Shown here: in pieces, positions 44,939 through 59,053 of the stretch
Layout: each line of letters begins with the position of its first letter
Numbering within the stretch: the stretch's first letter is position 1
NCBI GenBank assembly: GCA_900239685.1
Contig: OENT01000114.1
Location: forward strand, 124,001 to 188,000
From: Rotaria macrura
Lineage: Eukaryota; Rotifera; Eurotatoria; Philodinida; Philodinidae
Direction of reading: 5' to 3'
DNA: 64,000 bases
Program-made: the position numbers and the translations under genes
The notes under the pieces: model-generated
The model's input: the letters and a program-made list of their open reading frames with translations, nothing else
Told to the model about the DNA's origin: nothing
The model's database searches: none

Positions 44939-47900
44939 TCATATCAATATATAGTCAAGATCTAATTTAAAATAAACATAAGGATAATAGTCTTGTTGTA
45001 ATGAAAATACACCAGGAATATCCATTAGCTACAAAATAATAAAAATAATTTGATTTCAAAATTTTTCTTTTTCTTTTTTGTTTTACTTCATCATAACTTG
45101 AGTTATCTGATTGATCAAGATAACCATACAATTGATTGAGCACATCACGTAAACGTTTAGTTAATTTTCGTGATGGATGCATAATAATCGCGACGAAGTT
45201 CACTGGTAAACCATATCTGTAAAAGAAAGTGAAATCGATGAACCATCTAATTGTCATAGATTCCTTTTCGTAAGATTCCCTAGCTTAAAAATTCGCAATG
45301 TTTGTTGTCTCCTTGATGATTTTAAAAGAAATCTCTTTGATATGAAACAATTGATTAGATCTAGATACTTTTTTTTCATCGATCAATACTTCTATAGTTC
45401 TGCTTCATTACTTTCTTAAAGAATAATGTACATTTCCACCGCGGCCTTAATCAAACAAAAACAATGGTTTGCTTTTTGACTTAAAGGTTTGAACAATAAC
45501 TTAAGATTAAAATTGAGTTCTCGAAAGTCCATTGAATACATGACCACACAATAGTCTTGGATAGAGAAGAATATCATACATTGTTCATAGCTCACACCGA
45601 TTCCGAGCAAAACGTATGCGCGTTACGTATTCGACAGGCATGGTTGTATGATCCATTGACAAACGATATTTCGAATAGAAGATTTACCTCAAATTATACA
45701 TATAGTTGTCTCCTTATGAAACAATGACACGAAAAACGAAGCATTTTCCCTGGCTTGATCACAATCGATTGTAATCGGTATACACAAATCACTGGTCACA
45801 TCTTCAGTGAGAAAAAATAATCAGACTACTATTCAGATTTATCATAGTAACGTTGGAATTCTCTAAACTACATTTGTGCTTACTAGAAATAAACAAGCCT
45901 TGTGTTCCTCTAAGAAATTTCTCGATCATACATCTACAATGTTACGACGATCCTCACGATTCATGACAATCTATGTAGATCCATACAAACTTCTAGTACT
46001 TGATTTCTATTGTATTCATATATAGTTCGTTTAAGATTAAACTCCTTTTTATATCATCAAGATGATGTATAAATGCAATAGAATCTAGTTTTAAATTCTT
46101 TCAATAAGTGCGTATCCAAGCCTTTCAATCATTTGATATTCTTTGGTAAAAACCAATAGTTAAATTAGCATAGTTCTTTCAAAGTAAAATTTATACCTGA
46201 GGACTGATTCCACGAAAATGCGTAATGCTTTGACATGCATTGATGCTGAAAATATTTCACCAAAATTTATTTTCAACCAACGAACAAGATTGGCATAAAG
46301 TTTTTGTCGTTCAGTTTCCAGTTCTCGAATTTTATCGCGTTCGTTTGTAAATGCTTTTTCATCGAATGTAAAATCTCGTACAGTAAATCTTCGATGAAAT
46401 AGAAAAAAAGGAAAACCAACATTAAGTTTGATCATTCGTGTTCCTTTCTGGCATACAACATACTTATTTTCTCGACATTTATGTCGAAATGTATCTACAG
46501 TTTTCTGAAATAATGTTACAGTAAATAATGCATAATCTTGATCTTGCACTACTAATTCTGTTGTGCGTGGCACAATCATATCACATAATGTTTCATATTT
46601 GTTATACCAATCATTGACTGATGCTCTTGGTACGCATACCAATAGTGTTTTTAAATATTCACTGCCCAAAACAAAGTGTTCTTTTTTTACAATATCATTC
46701 AGATTGCGTGTCAATAAGCTGCCACTAAAATAATATTAATTAGCAAAGCGAAACGAGCTAGAAAAGTTCATACGTCTGTTTTTTTTCAAATGTTTCCAAA
46801 TTTTGTTTAACATTATTATATGATTGACTACGAAGTTTAAGTTCATTTTCAATATGTGTTGCTGCCTGAAGATATAGAAATGAATGTTCATATATTCAAT
46901 TGTATCATGTTTTCAAAAGATTCATATATTCTCTTTGAGGTTTTAATCAATTCGAGATGATATTCAGATTTCGATTTCTTATTTGTAAACTATGTTTTCA
47001 ATCGTTTTACGATGCAACAATAATCTAGGAGACTATTCGAAAAGATTTTGAACATTTCTTTTCGAAGATTCTATCAACACGTGCCAACTAGTTGAAAAAC
47101 ATGAAAAGTAAATTTAATGATTCTACTTTGCTATGGAAGTATGAAAAGTGATTCACTTCGTTTGATCACATAGCGATGATGTCTAGAAAAAAAAACGTCG
47201 CTCGATTATAATAATCCTAAAAAGAGTAATAGCCTCAAATATGAATCTACGGTTTCCTGTAGAAATGTAATGTTTTGACGCCATGATTGTTAGAAATTTT
47301 ATTGCAAAGTTCGCACACATGATTGAAAGAAATACGTAAACATTCGATCTACTTGTTTGTTTGAATGTTAGAAATCCTAGGTAAATCAACGAACAACTGT
47401 GAAATATTGAAAACAAAAGCCTATCTCATCATTGCTTATCTTAAAACAAATATCTAATTAGAATTCATTTTATCGATTTATCTTAGATAAGATTGCTGAA
47501 TCAAATCGTTTTTCTAAGAAAATGAGTGACGTAAAATGAATTGTTAATTAGTATTAATAAACTAACGAGAAGAAAGTATTTTAAAATAGTTTTTAATCAT
47601 TCTATGTTAGCCTTGAGTTTTTCATTAAAGCTTTGAAAATTTTCTATGAGAACTTTTTATTTTGAGTTAAACTCATCGAATACATAATAGATTTGTGTAT
47701 ACATCAAAGTGACATAGTTAGAAACTATATTGCTTAAATATGATTTCTATTGTTGTATGAAATGATTTCAATTCTTGAACTAGATTGTTAATAAGTAATA
47801 TAATTGAACGAAAATATTTTAATCCTTATGATTAACTTAACTATTTTAAGTAATACGTAAATAATTACATGTCGAAAAAGTTGAGTTTTAGACAATACCC

Positions 47901-48653
47901 ATTGCTATTAGTCAACGTAAGGATCAAGTGAAAGGTCGAGTATGCTCATAAAAATGTATTGCTTCTTTCAACATGGATTGCATATTCTACGCTGTCAAAA
48001 AAGATGAATTTATACTTATGGACTTCAATGAAAATCTACAGAAGACAAAATCTAGATGGCATGGTTAATAGCATACTTTTGAAATAATGTCTGACAGATT
48101 TTTTAATGATTGTTTAGTTGGATATTTGGCATGATCCCATTGAAATTCAGTAATATATCGTATTGGATCAACTAAATTTTGATTTTATACATAATAGAGA
48201 ATAAATAGAAGAAAAATACATACGACCATTTGGTCCAACAACAAGATTTTCTGCAAGACGATTACGATCATTATCAAGAATATCATGAAAGAAGAATTGT
48301 GTTAACTTTTTGGCAACTCTAAATCAATTCAATTATTTAGATTTGAATATACTAATAACTTTCTTTTCATCATGTATATATATATATATATACCCTTCGA
48401 TATAAACATCAAGTTTGGCAATATCATCAGAAAGTGCTACAAGTGAATCGAGTGTGCCAACCTAAGATATAACCAAAGATAATCAATGAGTTTGTTTCTT
48501 TCTTTTATTTCTCAATTTTGCCTTTAAATCAGGAATATGAAATATATAATTGACTGATAATTGATCTCGTGCAGTAGCTCGACAAACTTCATCAAAACTT
48601 TGTCTTGGGGTTGATTTTCCTGGAACTGATATAATCCAATATTCTTCAGACAT
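44939..48653 (-). CDS. ATP6V1C: V-type proton ATPase subunit C
   Basis: A peripheral-stalk subunit of the V1 sector that links V1 to V0 and controls reversible assembly of the proton pump on endosomes and lysosomes. The ATG is the complement of 48651-48653 ([12 protein letters not shown]). Family blocks follow in order: [109 protein letters not shown] (joined across a short intron near 46400-46470 to [10 protein letters not shown]), [37 protein letters not shown]. The last exon gives [20 protein letters not shown]. The stop is the complement of 44939-44941. A long intron spans about 46868-48080 and another about 45220-46190. The protein appears complete. Confidence 0.95.
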
Positions 48654-50535
48654 AACAATGATTTATTTTATTGTAAGCAAACTGATAGAATATCACAAAA
48701 ACAACAACTAAGGTACAAAATAACTGTTCTTGCTTTTGTTAACTTGTATGTACATATATATATATTAAATAATGATCTCATTGGTTATGAATACTAACCA
48801 ATAAGGAATGTATGATATTAATAAATAAGTAGATGTGCTGGCTGTAATAAATCAATCAACATAACATAATTATGTATCTTTAGAATACTAATTATGATAT
48901 CGTCATTATTCCGAGAGAAAAAATCCTAGATGTGATAAGGTTCTCAATGATAGCCGATAATATTGCTCTCGTTTTCACCTTTCTTTGCTCTTTCACTCTT
49001 GCTTTCTCTCTCTCTCTCTCTCTTTCTCTTTCTCTTTCTCTTTCTCTCTTTTCGGTGACTCTCCACATATTCGATCTAAACTAATAAGTATCAGCTCAAT
49101 GAAATTAGTATCATTTTTCAATCAAATAATGAAGTCAATAAAATATTCGTTTGCGTTTACTTTGTAGTTCAAATTTCTGTTTTACTTATTTCCTTTCGGT
49201 TAACTATTCAATGAGTATGCATGCGTTATCAAACATCATTTTGAACTACAAGATTCGTTTTCTTTTTCCACTTATATACATCCGTGCACCTAACTTGCCT
49301 TCGTTGTGTAAATAGTCTCCCAGCGAAAATGTATTCGAACAGTTTTTGTTAGTCAGAAAGATACTCAAGAAATCATAACAACTTATTGCATACGCTTGAT
49401 GTAAAAAATTTTAACCATACATCATCAAAGTAAAATTGAGAGAGGCAGTAGGAGAAAACGATTGAAGTAGATTTTTTTTTCTTAACATATTACGGTTGCA
49501 TAAGTAGTTTTGTTTTATTTTAAAAAAAGATAATCAATAAAAACGAAGACCACTTGTAACCTTCTGAAGTGTATTTCTTGTCTTCGATTTGAGGAGACAT
49601 AGTCTTTTCACAGTATATGACCGACGTCGCTCATGTAATAATTATCGATATCGTATATCAGTTTCTTTTTATTTCTTTTCTTCGATATTTTACGATAAAG
49701 TAAGGATATATGATCCAGTCTTTATACAACTCATTTCGTTTAATGTCAATGTGAAAAAGGACATTTCTTTTTTCAAGTGTTAAAATGTGCATTTTAAATT
49801 CATCATTATTCTAATTATATCATGTTTGACTGATTCTTTATATGAAAAGAAACAACTGCAAATGTACTATCATCCTTAGAAATTTCGTTCGTTAAGTGTA
49901 TGAAAACATTTACTTTAAACTGTGAAAATAAACCAAAATATTCGTATTTGTTACTCAATGTTTGTAAGAACGGGATTTACGTGTGTGCCTAGTCGTATGT
50001 TGATGGCTTCAGTTGTTTTTCCGTTTACCTTTGCTTGCGAACATTTATGCATTTAAGTCGTGCTAGTCGTACATCAGGATGTCAATTTTGTAATATCAGT
50101 ATATTTTCAATGTCTTGGCTTTATTTTTCTTTCGTTTCTAAGCGAATACAACGATAAATTATCTGGAAAATCAAGGCTAGAAGAGGATTTATATCGTATA
50201 TACGAGAGAAAAAGATTATCTTTAGTCGTGTAGGCTAATTTGTTTGCCTCGATTACATTGGTACTGAGTCTTGTTGAAATAGAGATTAACTTTCTTTTTG
50301 TTCACCATAGTCAGTGGCCCAATGTAGGCGACATAACATACTTCTACGTTGTATTCATTCGATAGAATCTTTGAATAGTTCTTTGTTTAATTTTTATCTT
50401 TCATGAAAAGAAGAAGAGAGAGAGATTCACGTAATAGCTACGCTGAACATCTTAGTAAAAGGAAGAAACACGAAATAAGAGTAAAACATATAAATGTATA
50501 CGTACACAACATGCTTTGTTTGTCTCTAGATCATA
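48654..50535. other. Divergent interval between V-ATPase C and EPS8
   Basis: 1.9 kb containing the promoters of two divergent genes. It includes a CT-rich tract at about 49001-49052. No coding exon is recognised. Confidence 0.45.
49001..49052 (+). repeat. CT / CTTT polypyrimidine tract
   Basis: Uninterrupted run of CT then TTTCTC units, about 52 bases, in the divergent promoter interval between the V-ATPase C and EPS8 genes. Such tracts are common simple repeats; a promoter role is possible but not shown. Confidence 0.85.
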
Positions 50536-52453
50536 ATGCTTAGTCAAGTTCGACGCGGGCATCATCACGAATTCGATGAGTAAATTATGAAACTTATTAT
50601 TTATTTTATTTTACTTACTTTATCTAGTGATCCAATGTCTGCACGTACATTAAATGATCATGAAGAATATTGGAATTTGTCAGGTGAAAACCTAATATTT
50701 TCATCTCAATTCTTTTAGAAAAAAATCAAATCAAATCTATTACTATTAATTTACTTTGTATAGTTACAATTTGAGCAAATTTAATAGTATCCATCTGTCC
50801 TATTTGACTTTTTCATCACTGATCATTAGTAGTTTGTTTGTTTTTAATTTTCGTCGCTTATTTTCAGTAATTATCATACCAATGCATATAGTTGCTACTA
50901 TTCCCTTGTCCTATCTGGTTTTATTTGTTGATTTGCTCACATGCATAAACACCGACTCATTCATCGACCCATGTATTTATATATATATATACGGATACAT
51001 ATAGATGTGTATACATGCATATTTTTACGGTGATTGTCTATTGATTTCTTATAGATTTCGATCAGATTTGACACGTATGAGTCAAGAATGAAGCGTGGCA
51101 AATATAGTAACAATGAGATATTATTCTTTACTCTTTTTTTCTCTTCGATTTTTTCCCTTTTCTTTATCAGGTTTTATTATTTGTCCACGATGAATGAGTA
51201 GTTCCTTATACCACGATTCGTTCTTCTGTTTGGACAATGTTTGTCAAGTTTTTTTTTTCATTTTCTTCTTTTCTCCTTTTTCACTTTCTTATTATTATTC
51301 TTCTTCTTTTGCTTCTACAAATTGGTTGCCGTCGTTCGTCTACCAGAGGAAAGCGAGCTCTACGAGTTATAAACATCACAATTATTATTTTTCGATTTCT
51401 TATCCGTCAAACCTACATACACAGACATATTTCCACAAACAACTCAGGCGAGAAAAAAAAAAGTGAAAAATAAAGAGGAAAAATTGAGAATTTAGAAAAG
51501 ACACACGCCGATCACGGACACCTTTTTTTTCTTAATTCGAATCAAAACAGTATCGCAGAATTATTATTACTTACTCATTCGTCGTCAACGTGATCTGTGA
51601 AACGAGACAAAATAGAATACACACAAACATATACATATATGTAAATATATTCATTAATACAAAAACACCCAGAGAAGGAGTTGAAGGATTAAAGTTCAAA
51701 TGACTTTTAATCAAAGTCGACTGCCTTTCAATGGTCGCCTAACCACTAATTATACGCCGTCACGTTACTACTTTAGCGATAAACATAACGGTATGTTATT
51801 GTTATTGTATGATGATGCTATTATTATTATTCATTTACATTTTGAGCTCGAGTAAAAAAAATCGAAAAAGTCTGATTGACATGGCAGATTTCATAGTAAA
51901 TTATATAAGTGTATGAACAAACGATATTTTGTTTCATTGAATGTCTTTTTTGTTTTTAGGAAAATATAATTTGACAGAAAAAAATTAATTTGATTTCGTT
52001 TGTTTAATTTTCATTTAGAACGAGCAAATGCAACTCTACTAAACAATAATATACTACCTGATTTTTATTCACCACGTTCAAATGTATCTACATTGAATCC
52101 TGATTTAACACGAGCATTTCGTGTTGATGCTCAATTACTAGCCATCGTTCGAATTGAAGACAAACGAAGTAAGTTTGAAGGTTTTTTCTCTATTGATACA
52201 TATGTATATAAACATAATACAAAAAAATTCTCATGTTTTTCTTTTTATTCGTAAATCCTTACGAATGCAAACGTTAGATATGTCAAACGAAATTGTATGT
52301 TTATCTTTAGATAGTTTCTATTCGGCTGAAGTTGTTAGTAAATTACGTCAAAAAGAACAAACACAAAAGTTTATTAATAAACCATGTTCATTATTTGTGA
52401 CTGATCGTTCTTTTATCATATTTGATCGAGCAACACAAGTAAAATATATACAG

Positions 52454-52485
<32 letters not shown>

Positions 52486-55400
52486 TTGTTAGTCAAAATT
52501 TTTTTTAATACTTAAATTGGAATGTATATAGGTTATAGCAGAAACAGTTCCCCTTGAAAATGTTGATCCAACATGTGTCTATTCTGATGGACAAAATACA
52601 CTCAATGATATATTTATGTATCGTGTGTTGGATCGAAATGTAACATCAACGACAAGTCAGCCTAACACTTCGAATGGCAGTGAATTAGCACATGCTATTG
52701 TATTTAAATGTTCTAATAAAGAATCGAAGCTTCTTGTCGATAATATTCATAGTGCAAATGGAAGAATACCGAAAAGCTCGAGAAGGTATTGTGCATCTTC
52801 GAACATATTGTAATTCGCATTTAGTTTTTTTTTTCATTTTATGAATTTTTCAGTGCTCGTTCAGAACCACGAAGTACACTCGATCGTCGTGTACCGGATC
52901 CTGAGATAATGACATTCTATCATCCACAACCGTTATCACATGAATCTGTACCGATAAATAGTAAGTTACATCGTACCGGCGCATATCATCATAAACAAGT
53001 TTTGTTTTGTAAAGATCCAACGTATGTTGTTGGCCCGCAACATTCATCACGTACAACAAGTCAACAAAATCCAAACATGCTTTCAGCAGATTATTATAGA
53101 CATTTAAGAGATGATTTAAATAAATGTTTTGATGATATCGAATTATTCGTACGTCACATCGAAGCAACTACAGAATATACCAAAGAATTAGAACGTGAAC
53201 ATCGACGGAAGGATAAAAAATCGAATAGTTAGTTTACTAATGATTTTTACACTTCATCGAACTTTCTCTTACCATGATTTTCGTTCCTTTTTTTCTTCAG
53301 GCGGAATAAAGCAAATGGTTGAGACATTACCTGATGATAAATTTTTTATTGATATATTACAAAAATTTAAGCATTCATTTAATCTGTTGGGTGAATTGAA
53401 ACATATAATACATAGTCCGAATGCATCTGAATTAATACATTATTTATTATCACCGTTACAGCTTATATTGCATACATTACGTACAAAAAATATAAATCAA
53501 TTAAAATTGGCACAAGATATATGGATACCTGCATTAACAAGAGAAGCAAGAGAATTACTATTGAACTGTTTAACATCAAAAGAACATGATATTCTATGGA
53601 ATCTTGGTCCTGCATGGGTTCGAACAGCGTAAGATAAAAAAACACGAAGAAAAGTAAATCATTAAAATGTCGAACATGTTTTATTGAATGTTTAGTGAAG
53701 AAATACCTCAAAAATTTGTCGATTATCGACCAGTGTTTTTCGACGGTTATCCAGTGTGGTTTCAAGAACCACCCAATGATTATTCAATGCAATCAGCACG
53801 TAGTATGGACGAACATGTACCACCTCTTTGGCCGACACCTAGAGTAAAATGCTGTCCATGTCTTTTTTTCATATACAACTTGTTTTTTCTTCATGGTTTT
53901 ATTTGTTTAGCAATCAAATCAAAATAATAATAACAATGGCTCATCAATAAATCATAATGCATCACTACCTCGACAACCATCGCCAGGTGCACATTTTGAT
54001 ACACCAACTGTAGATCGTTCAAGTAGAAATGGTGTATTAGAAAATTATAATACACACATGTCAACTGAACAAGCTTGGGCCCTCGAGAGAAAACGTGCTG
54101 GAGCCAAGTAAATCGTTGAATTTATGATTATCTTTCTCGTAGTAAACTTAATTATTCGCTTTTGAAGAATTTATTCACCAAAATTTGCTCGTGAAGGACA
54201 AAACAAAAAGGAACTAACTGTACGACGTGGTGAATTAATTGAAATTGAAAATAGTTCAAAGAAATGGTGGCGTGCTAGAAATTTTCGTGGTGATGTTGGT
54301 CATGTACCACATAATATTCTTGAAGAAGTCAAAATAGAACAATTACAAGTTGTATGTAAAACGAATTTGTTTGATTTTGTTGACTTATTTCGATTCGAAA
54401 GCAAAACATATATATGCTATTGAATTTCTTCTTCTTCTGTTTTGTGTATTTTAGAAAAATACATCGTCGAATACGTCAGGTATAAATTCGCACCGTCCTC
54501 TAACAAATGCAAATAATCGTTCGCGTCATAATTGATCAAATTAATATAATATTAAACATTAAGCTTATACTATTTCTTTACACTTCTTTGCTTTTTTTTC
54601 GCTTTCAATCTTCTTACTCGTCTTGTTTTTCTTGTTATTATTGCATGTGCTCCATACATTCTCACTTCTTCATTTTCTATTTGTGTTCACCAGTACAGGT
54701 ACGATGTGTGTGTATGTTTTAGTGAAGTACATTATTTTCTATCTCGATTAGAAAAGATTATTGAATCTATCAGTACACTCTTGTTTTTCAGTCATCCATA
54801 GCTAATACAGAATTAAACTTGAAATATTGCGATCACGAACACAAAGAAAACTAAATTTATTTGTTTTCTTTGTTTTCATTTTTGATCGCCTAATCATTCG
54901 TTCATGTAGAACAAATTATCTTTCATTTTATGCTGAGTAGTTTGCACTCGAAAACGATGAAGTTCTACAAATGTCATAATCATTTTCTTTCCATGCATAT
55001 TTACAAAATTTTGTTCTCTCTATACAGTGTTTTGTATAGTGCGCATTTTTCTTTTCGTCCACCAAACCACAGCAATAGAACAATAAAAATTAATCTCATT
55101 AAGGATGTGCGCCAATAGTAACCATCTGATATCGTTGGTTTTGTTCGCTCAATTTTATATTCTATCAAAACATAACCAACACGATGAAGATCGACGGGCC
55201 ATTGTTGTTGTTTCTCGCTTATGTAAATCTTACTTGTTTTCACAAGAAAAAAAACAACAAACAAAATAACATCCTGTCTATGTACACAAATCGATTTCAA
55301 ATTTCTTCATATTCGATTACTTTTAATCATTCTTAATCTTTTCTTTTTTTTCTTTCGTTTTTGCGTTCAAGAATATTTTAGCTTATTCATGTTTTCGTGT

Positions 55401-57492
55401 TTTTTTTCGGAATTCCTTCAATCGTTTTTGTTTGTTTATGAAATTGTAACACCAATAAACCAAATGCCAATAAGTGAGATAGAATAAAGCACACAGATAT
55501 GCACACGCATTAAAAAGCTTTTGGCTTATTGCTCCATCTCCTACACATGTGCACATAATGCCTCTTTGCACTATAGATTTAAAAAAAAAGCTGCTGGTCG
55601 TAGTTCTCATTGAAAATCAAAACAGCTCATATATATTGTGTCTCTTTATATATGCTTTAGTCGTAATTCCACGTTCATCAAGTGCACCTAATTATCGAGA
55701 TCTTGCTCAGACCAATGGATACGATCAACGTAATTTCAACAATTATCCACAACAACTCATTCGTTCACCATCCTATGGGAATAATTTTATTATGCAATCA
55801 AGTAACAGTACCTATACCAATCCGGCCATCATAGCAAATCCATTGGATCTACAAGCATTTCCATCATCAGTTTCCTCTCAATCGATTGCACCTCCTCCTC
55901 CTCCTCCTCCTTCTTTTCCCACATCACAATATATTCCACCACCACCACCATTGCCAGCCCAATTGTTAACTAATCGATCATCAGCATGGTCAACATTAAA
56001 ACTACCTGACAGTACTAGAGACGAACGTTCCCAAACAAATACAACTTTGTGTAAGTTTTCCATCAACAAGCGAGTTTTATCTTTATTTGAATCTGTGAAG
56101 TAAAAACAATAAGCCGAACTAGTATACATGCCACATAGATCGCTTTCGCCATGTAGTCAATCATCACGTGTGTCAGTTCGTGACGACCATGTATTTTGTC
56201 TTTACAAAAGTTTAGTACGCTGATCCTTATTGAAATCAAAATCATAACTTGACAAGATGAAGATATACCGCAGGTAACATCACACTAGTGATCGCTTATC
56301 TGAAAAATCGGTTAATTCTATGCTTATTTCACGGTACCCCCCCCCCCACCACCATAATGATGTGTTGATCAATCATAGTCTTTCTGTACATACGAACATT
56401 TGTTGAAAATTGAACTTTGATTGATTTTCATCTTGTTTCTATTTCTTTTTATTGGTTTGTTTTTCATAAGCAACAACGCAAGTAGATGTATTACAACAAG
56501 AATTAGCTCAACGTCTAAATGATCGCATTGGTTTCATTAGTCCGGATTCATCGAACGAAGATGTTCAACGATGGCTCGTGTCAAAGAATATTTCACCAGC
56601 GTAAAGAGTTCTTTTTTCTTGGTTTTATATGAAAGAAAATTTTTTATGACATTTTATCTTTTAAGACTTATTCAAAATTTAAAGGGCATGAATGGCGAAG
56701 AATTATTTAAATTATCTAAAAGTACATTGGATCAACTAACAAATGAACATGAATCAGCACGAGTCTACGCTTTACTTGTACAACAAAAACAGCTATCAGG
56801 CGTAGGATTCATAATTATTTTAGTATGCTTTTTTCCTTTGTAAAGCATAGTCTACAAGAAGTTTTGAAGAAGATAGAATAGAAATCTTCATCATCTGGTA
56901 GACGTAGATTCAGCAGGAATCAGTCATTGGTTGGGTACGACCCATTTGAATCGATTCGACAAAGATCGAAAAAGACAGTGGATACATGATCAAACATCGT
57001 AGACTCATAAAATCTCACAACTAATGTCTCATTTCATTTCTAGAAAATGATATAAATACATGATGCAGATGTGAACGCTGGGATAGATAGATTAAAGTAA
57101 TCTGTATGTGATCAGTTAAAATATCTGCCTCGTGCTGCACATTGTAATCCTCCATAGTATTCTCGTTGACAGTTGTCTTATTAATATAATCCATTTATCT
57201 TTGACGATTTTATTTTCTAGTTTCGATCTGAAGATATGGCCCAAAGATCACCATTTCCACACAATAGTGGGTTTGGTTCTCTTAAAGCAAATACAATCAG
57301 TGATGCTGATGGTAAATACTGCGAAATTCCTCGTTATTTTAATTGACACAGAAAATTAAATCTCCATAATTCATTGTAGATAATTTTTCTCTACGACCGA
57401 ATGATTCGTTAAGTCGCTCACTAAAACTCAAACTGAAACAACGACGTGATAAAATCGAACAAGCAGAATTGCTTGATCGTACTGTATTGTGA
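50536..57492 (+). CDS. EPS8: EPS8 (EGFR kinase substrate 8), actin capping/bundling adaptor
   Basis: A multi-domain actin regulator. The first start considered (50536, MLSQVRRGHHHEFD) has an in-frame TAG nine bases upstream. Exons 50536-50579 and 50628-50683 end in phase 1 and join the exon at 52019-52168. PTB-like region: 52100-52800, including FRVDAQLLAIVRIED and CSLFVTDRSFIIFD. Central EPS8 region: about 53090-53900 with DDIELFVRHIEA, ILQKFKHSFNLLGELKHII and WNLGPAWVRT. SH3: about 54170-54345 with YSPKFAREGQNKKELTVRRG and SKKWWRARNF. A proline-rich exon (55661-56050) holds runs of seven and five prolines. The C-terminal actin-binding SAM-like effector domain is at about 56471-56800 (VDVLQQELAQRLNDRIGFIS, DVQRWLVSKNISP, MNGEELFKLSK). 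The last exons give FRSEDMAQRSPFP and a basic tail. The stop is at 57490-57492. All family domains are present in the usual order. Confidence 0.9.
51700..51790 (+). CDS. EPS8: Alternative first coding exon of EPS8
   Basis: An ATG at 51700 opens 30 codons (MTFNQSRLPFNGRLTTNY...) plus one base before a GTATGT donor. It ends in the same phase as the upstream pair of exons (50683). Either can therefore join exon 52019 as ...G|AA CGA GCA. Phase compatibility and a clean donor suggest a second promoter giving a different N-terminus. Joining 50683 directly to 51700 is not possible without an acceptor there, and none is obvious immediately before the ATG. Confidence 0.6.
56337..56347 (+). repeat. Poly-C homopolymer in an EPS8 intron
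   Basis: A run of about 11 C residues followed by ACCACCACC, in an otherwise very AT-rich intron. Confidence 0.8.
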
Positions 57493-57651
57493 AAAAAATC
57501 TTATTTTGTTTTTCAATCTGTATAATTTAGAATATTTTCTTTTTCTTGTCTGTTTTGTTTTTCATTTTATTTTTGAAAATAATTACATAGTGAGAATTCT
57601 AGGATTATCTGTCCGAACATAATCAGGTAAAAATACAATGTTCATAGTATT

Positions 57652-59053
57652 CTAAGGATCAGCAATTGTTGGAATCATTTTTTTAACATATCGTACTATA
57701 AATAATACAGTACGAAAAATAAATAGAACACAACTGATGATAAGTAATGCAAGTATAAATGATTTATTTCTACTGGAAACATCAGTTCGATTGTAATTCT
57801 TTGATAAAATACCCGACAAGGCAAATATAAAAACGAACCATGGTAGAAATGTGTATGCCATGGGTGAATAGAATAGAACACTTTCACTAATAAAATAAAT
57901 AACAATACTAACAAGTAGAAGACTAAGTGCCCCAGTTGACACATCAGTGATCGATTGAGTATTGTTATCATAGATTGTAGATATCCAAATGGACAAATTA
58001 AGTAATGTTGCAATAAGTAACCATATTCCATAAACTGCAAGACCATTGTGGACTAATACGCGTACAAGCCAGATATCAACCTTGCTATTGAAGCCACAAA
58101 AGGAAAAAGATTCACTTTCATGTACATAAAAACTAAACTTACCAATTGGATTCAACATATTTCTTTCGATTCAAATAAAGGAGTGCATGTGTAATTATCA
58201 ATGGAATCATAATGGTAGTAAACATTAAGGAAAGAACTAAAACAGCATACTAAACGACAAACATAATGAGTCAATAAAATTCTTCGTTGTATTATCTTTA
58301 CTTACGCCAAAATATCCTCGATCCCAAAGAATAAGCCATACTATATTTAAAACCATATTGACTATGTAAATTATAAATACACTATAATGAAGTGTATTTG
58401 GATCAACGTATAAATAGCCGTATTTGGACTTTCGAAATATTCGACTTATAGCATAGATTAACCATGCACCTTGCCAAAAATAAATTATACCCCATATACT
58501 AAATGTCCAACCTTAAAAACAAGATTATAAGAGTGTTTCATTTTGAAGTTCTCTCATATTTATAAACCTACCAGCAGGTGTAAGCTCAGTCAAATTCTGA
58601 TCACTGACGCTACCTGTATTTTGATTGAATATACCTAAAGAAAATAACATTACTTTACTTAAAGAATAATTTCTTCTAGAAAATTGAAATATGAAACAAG
58701 ATTGATCGTCTATAAGACCCGATACGTAGAATAGAGAAGATCTTTTTCTTTCATTCGTGTTTTATAGTTAAAAATGTTCAATATATTTACAATGTTTCAT
58801 ACCTTTATAACCAGTACTTGCTAAACCATTAAAAACACAAGTAACAACAAAGGCAATTGCTGCACATATAATCACAAATATATACCGCCAATTATGTTCA
58901 AACTGATCGTTTCTATCCTTTTTATCCATAACTGTTTGGTCTTTGATAGGCACCGTATTTTCTAATCGACAACAAAAAGAATTCAGACGTATGAATGAAG
59001 AAAAAAAGCAAGATCAAATATATACCTATATTTGGTGAAGCAACTCTCGACAT
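57652..59053 (-). CDS. Multi-pass membrane protein, TspO/tryptophan-rich sensory protein-like
   Basis: The ATG is the complement of 59051-59053 (MSRVASPNI). About six exons encode a protein of roughly 350 residues with about eight hydrophobic helices: FVIICAAIAFVVTCVFNGLA, WTFSIWGIIYFWQGAWLIYA, VFIIYIVNMVLNIVWLILW, YAVLVLSLMFTTIMIPLIIT, VYGIWLLIATLLNLSIW, GALSLLLVSIVIYFI, a helix before FALSGIL, and LLIISCVLFIFRTVLFIV. The phrase LTPAGWTFSIWGIIYFWQ matches the signature region of an extended, little-studied family related to bacterial tryptophan-rich sensory proteins and TspO. Similar proteins occur in molluscs and arthropods. Ligand and function are unknown. The last exon runs from about 58079 to the TAG (complement of 57652-57654). 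Its stop lies 159 bp from the convergent EPS8 stop, and its start is 425 bp from the divergent start at 59478. Confidence 0.75.

Noticed and set aside
48985-49167. Leu/Ser/Phe-repeat frame at the CT tract
   Set aside because: Translation of a CT microsatellite, not a gene.
52850-53167. 105-codon minus-strand frame over EPS8
   Set aside because: Antisense of a well-supported EPS8 exon.
57696-58046. Second long frame overlapping the TspO-like last exon on the same strand
   Set aside because: Frame-shifted reading of the same hydrophobic exon; the other frame has the family sequence and proper splice phases.
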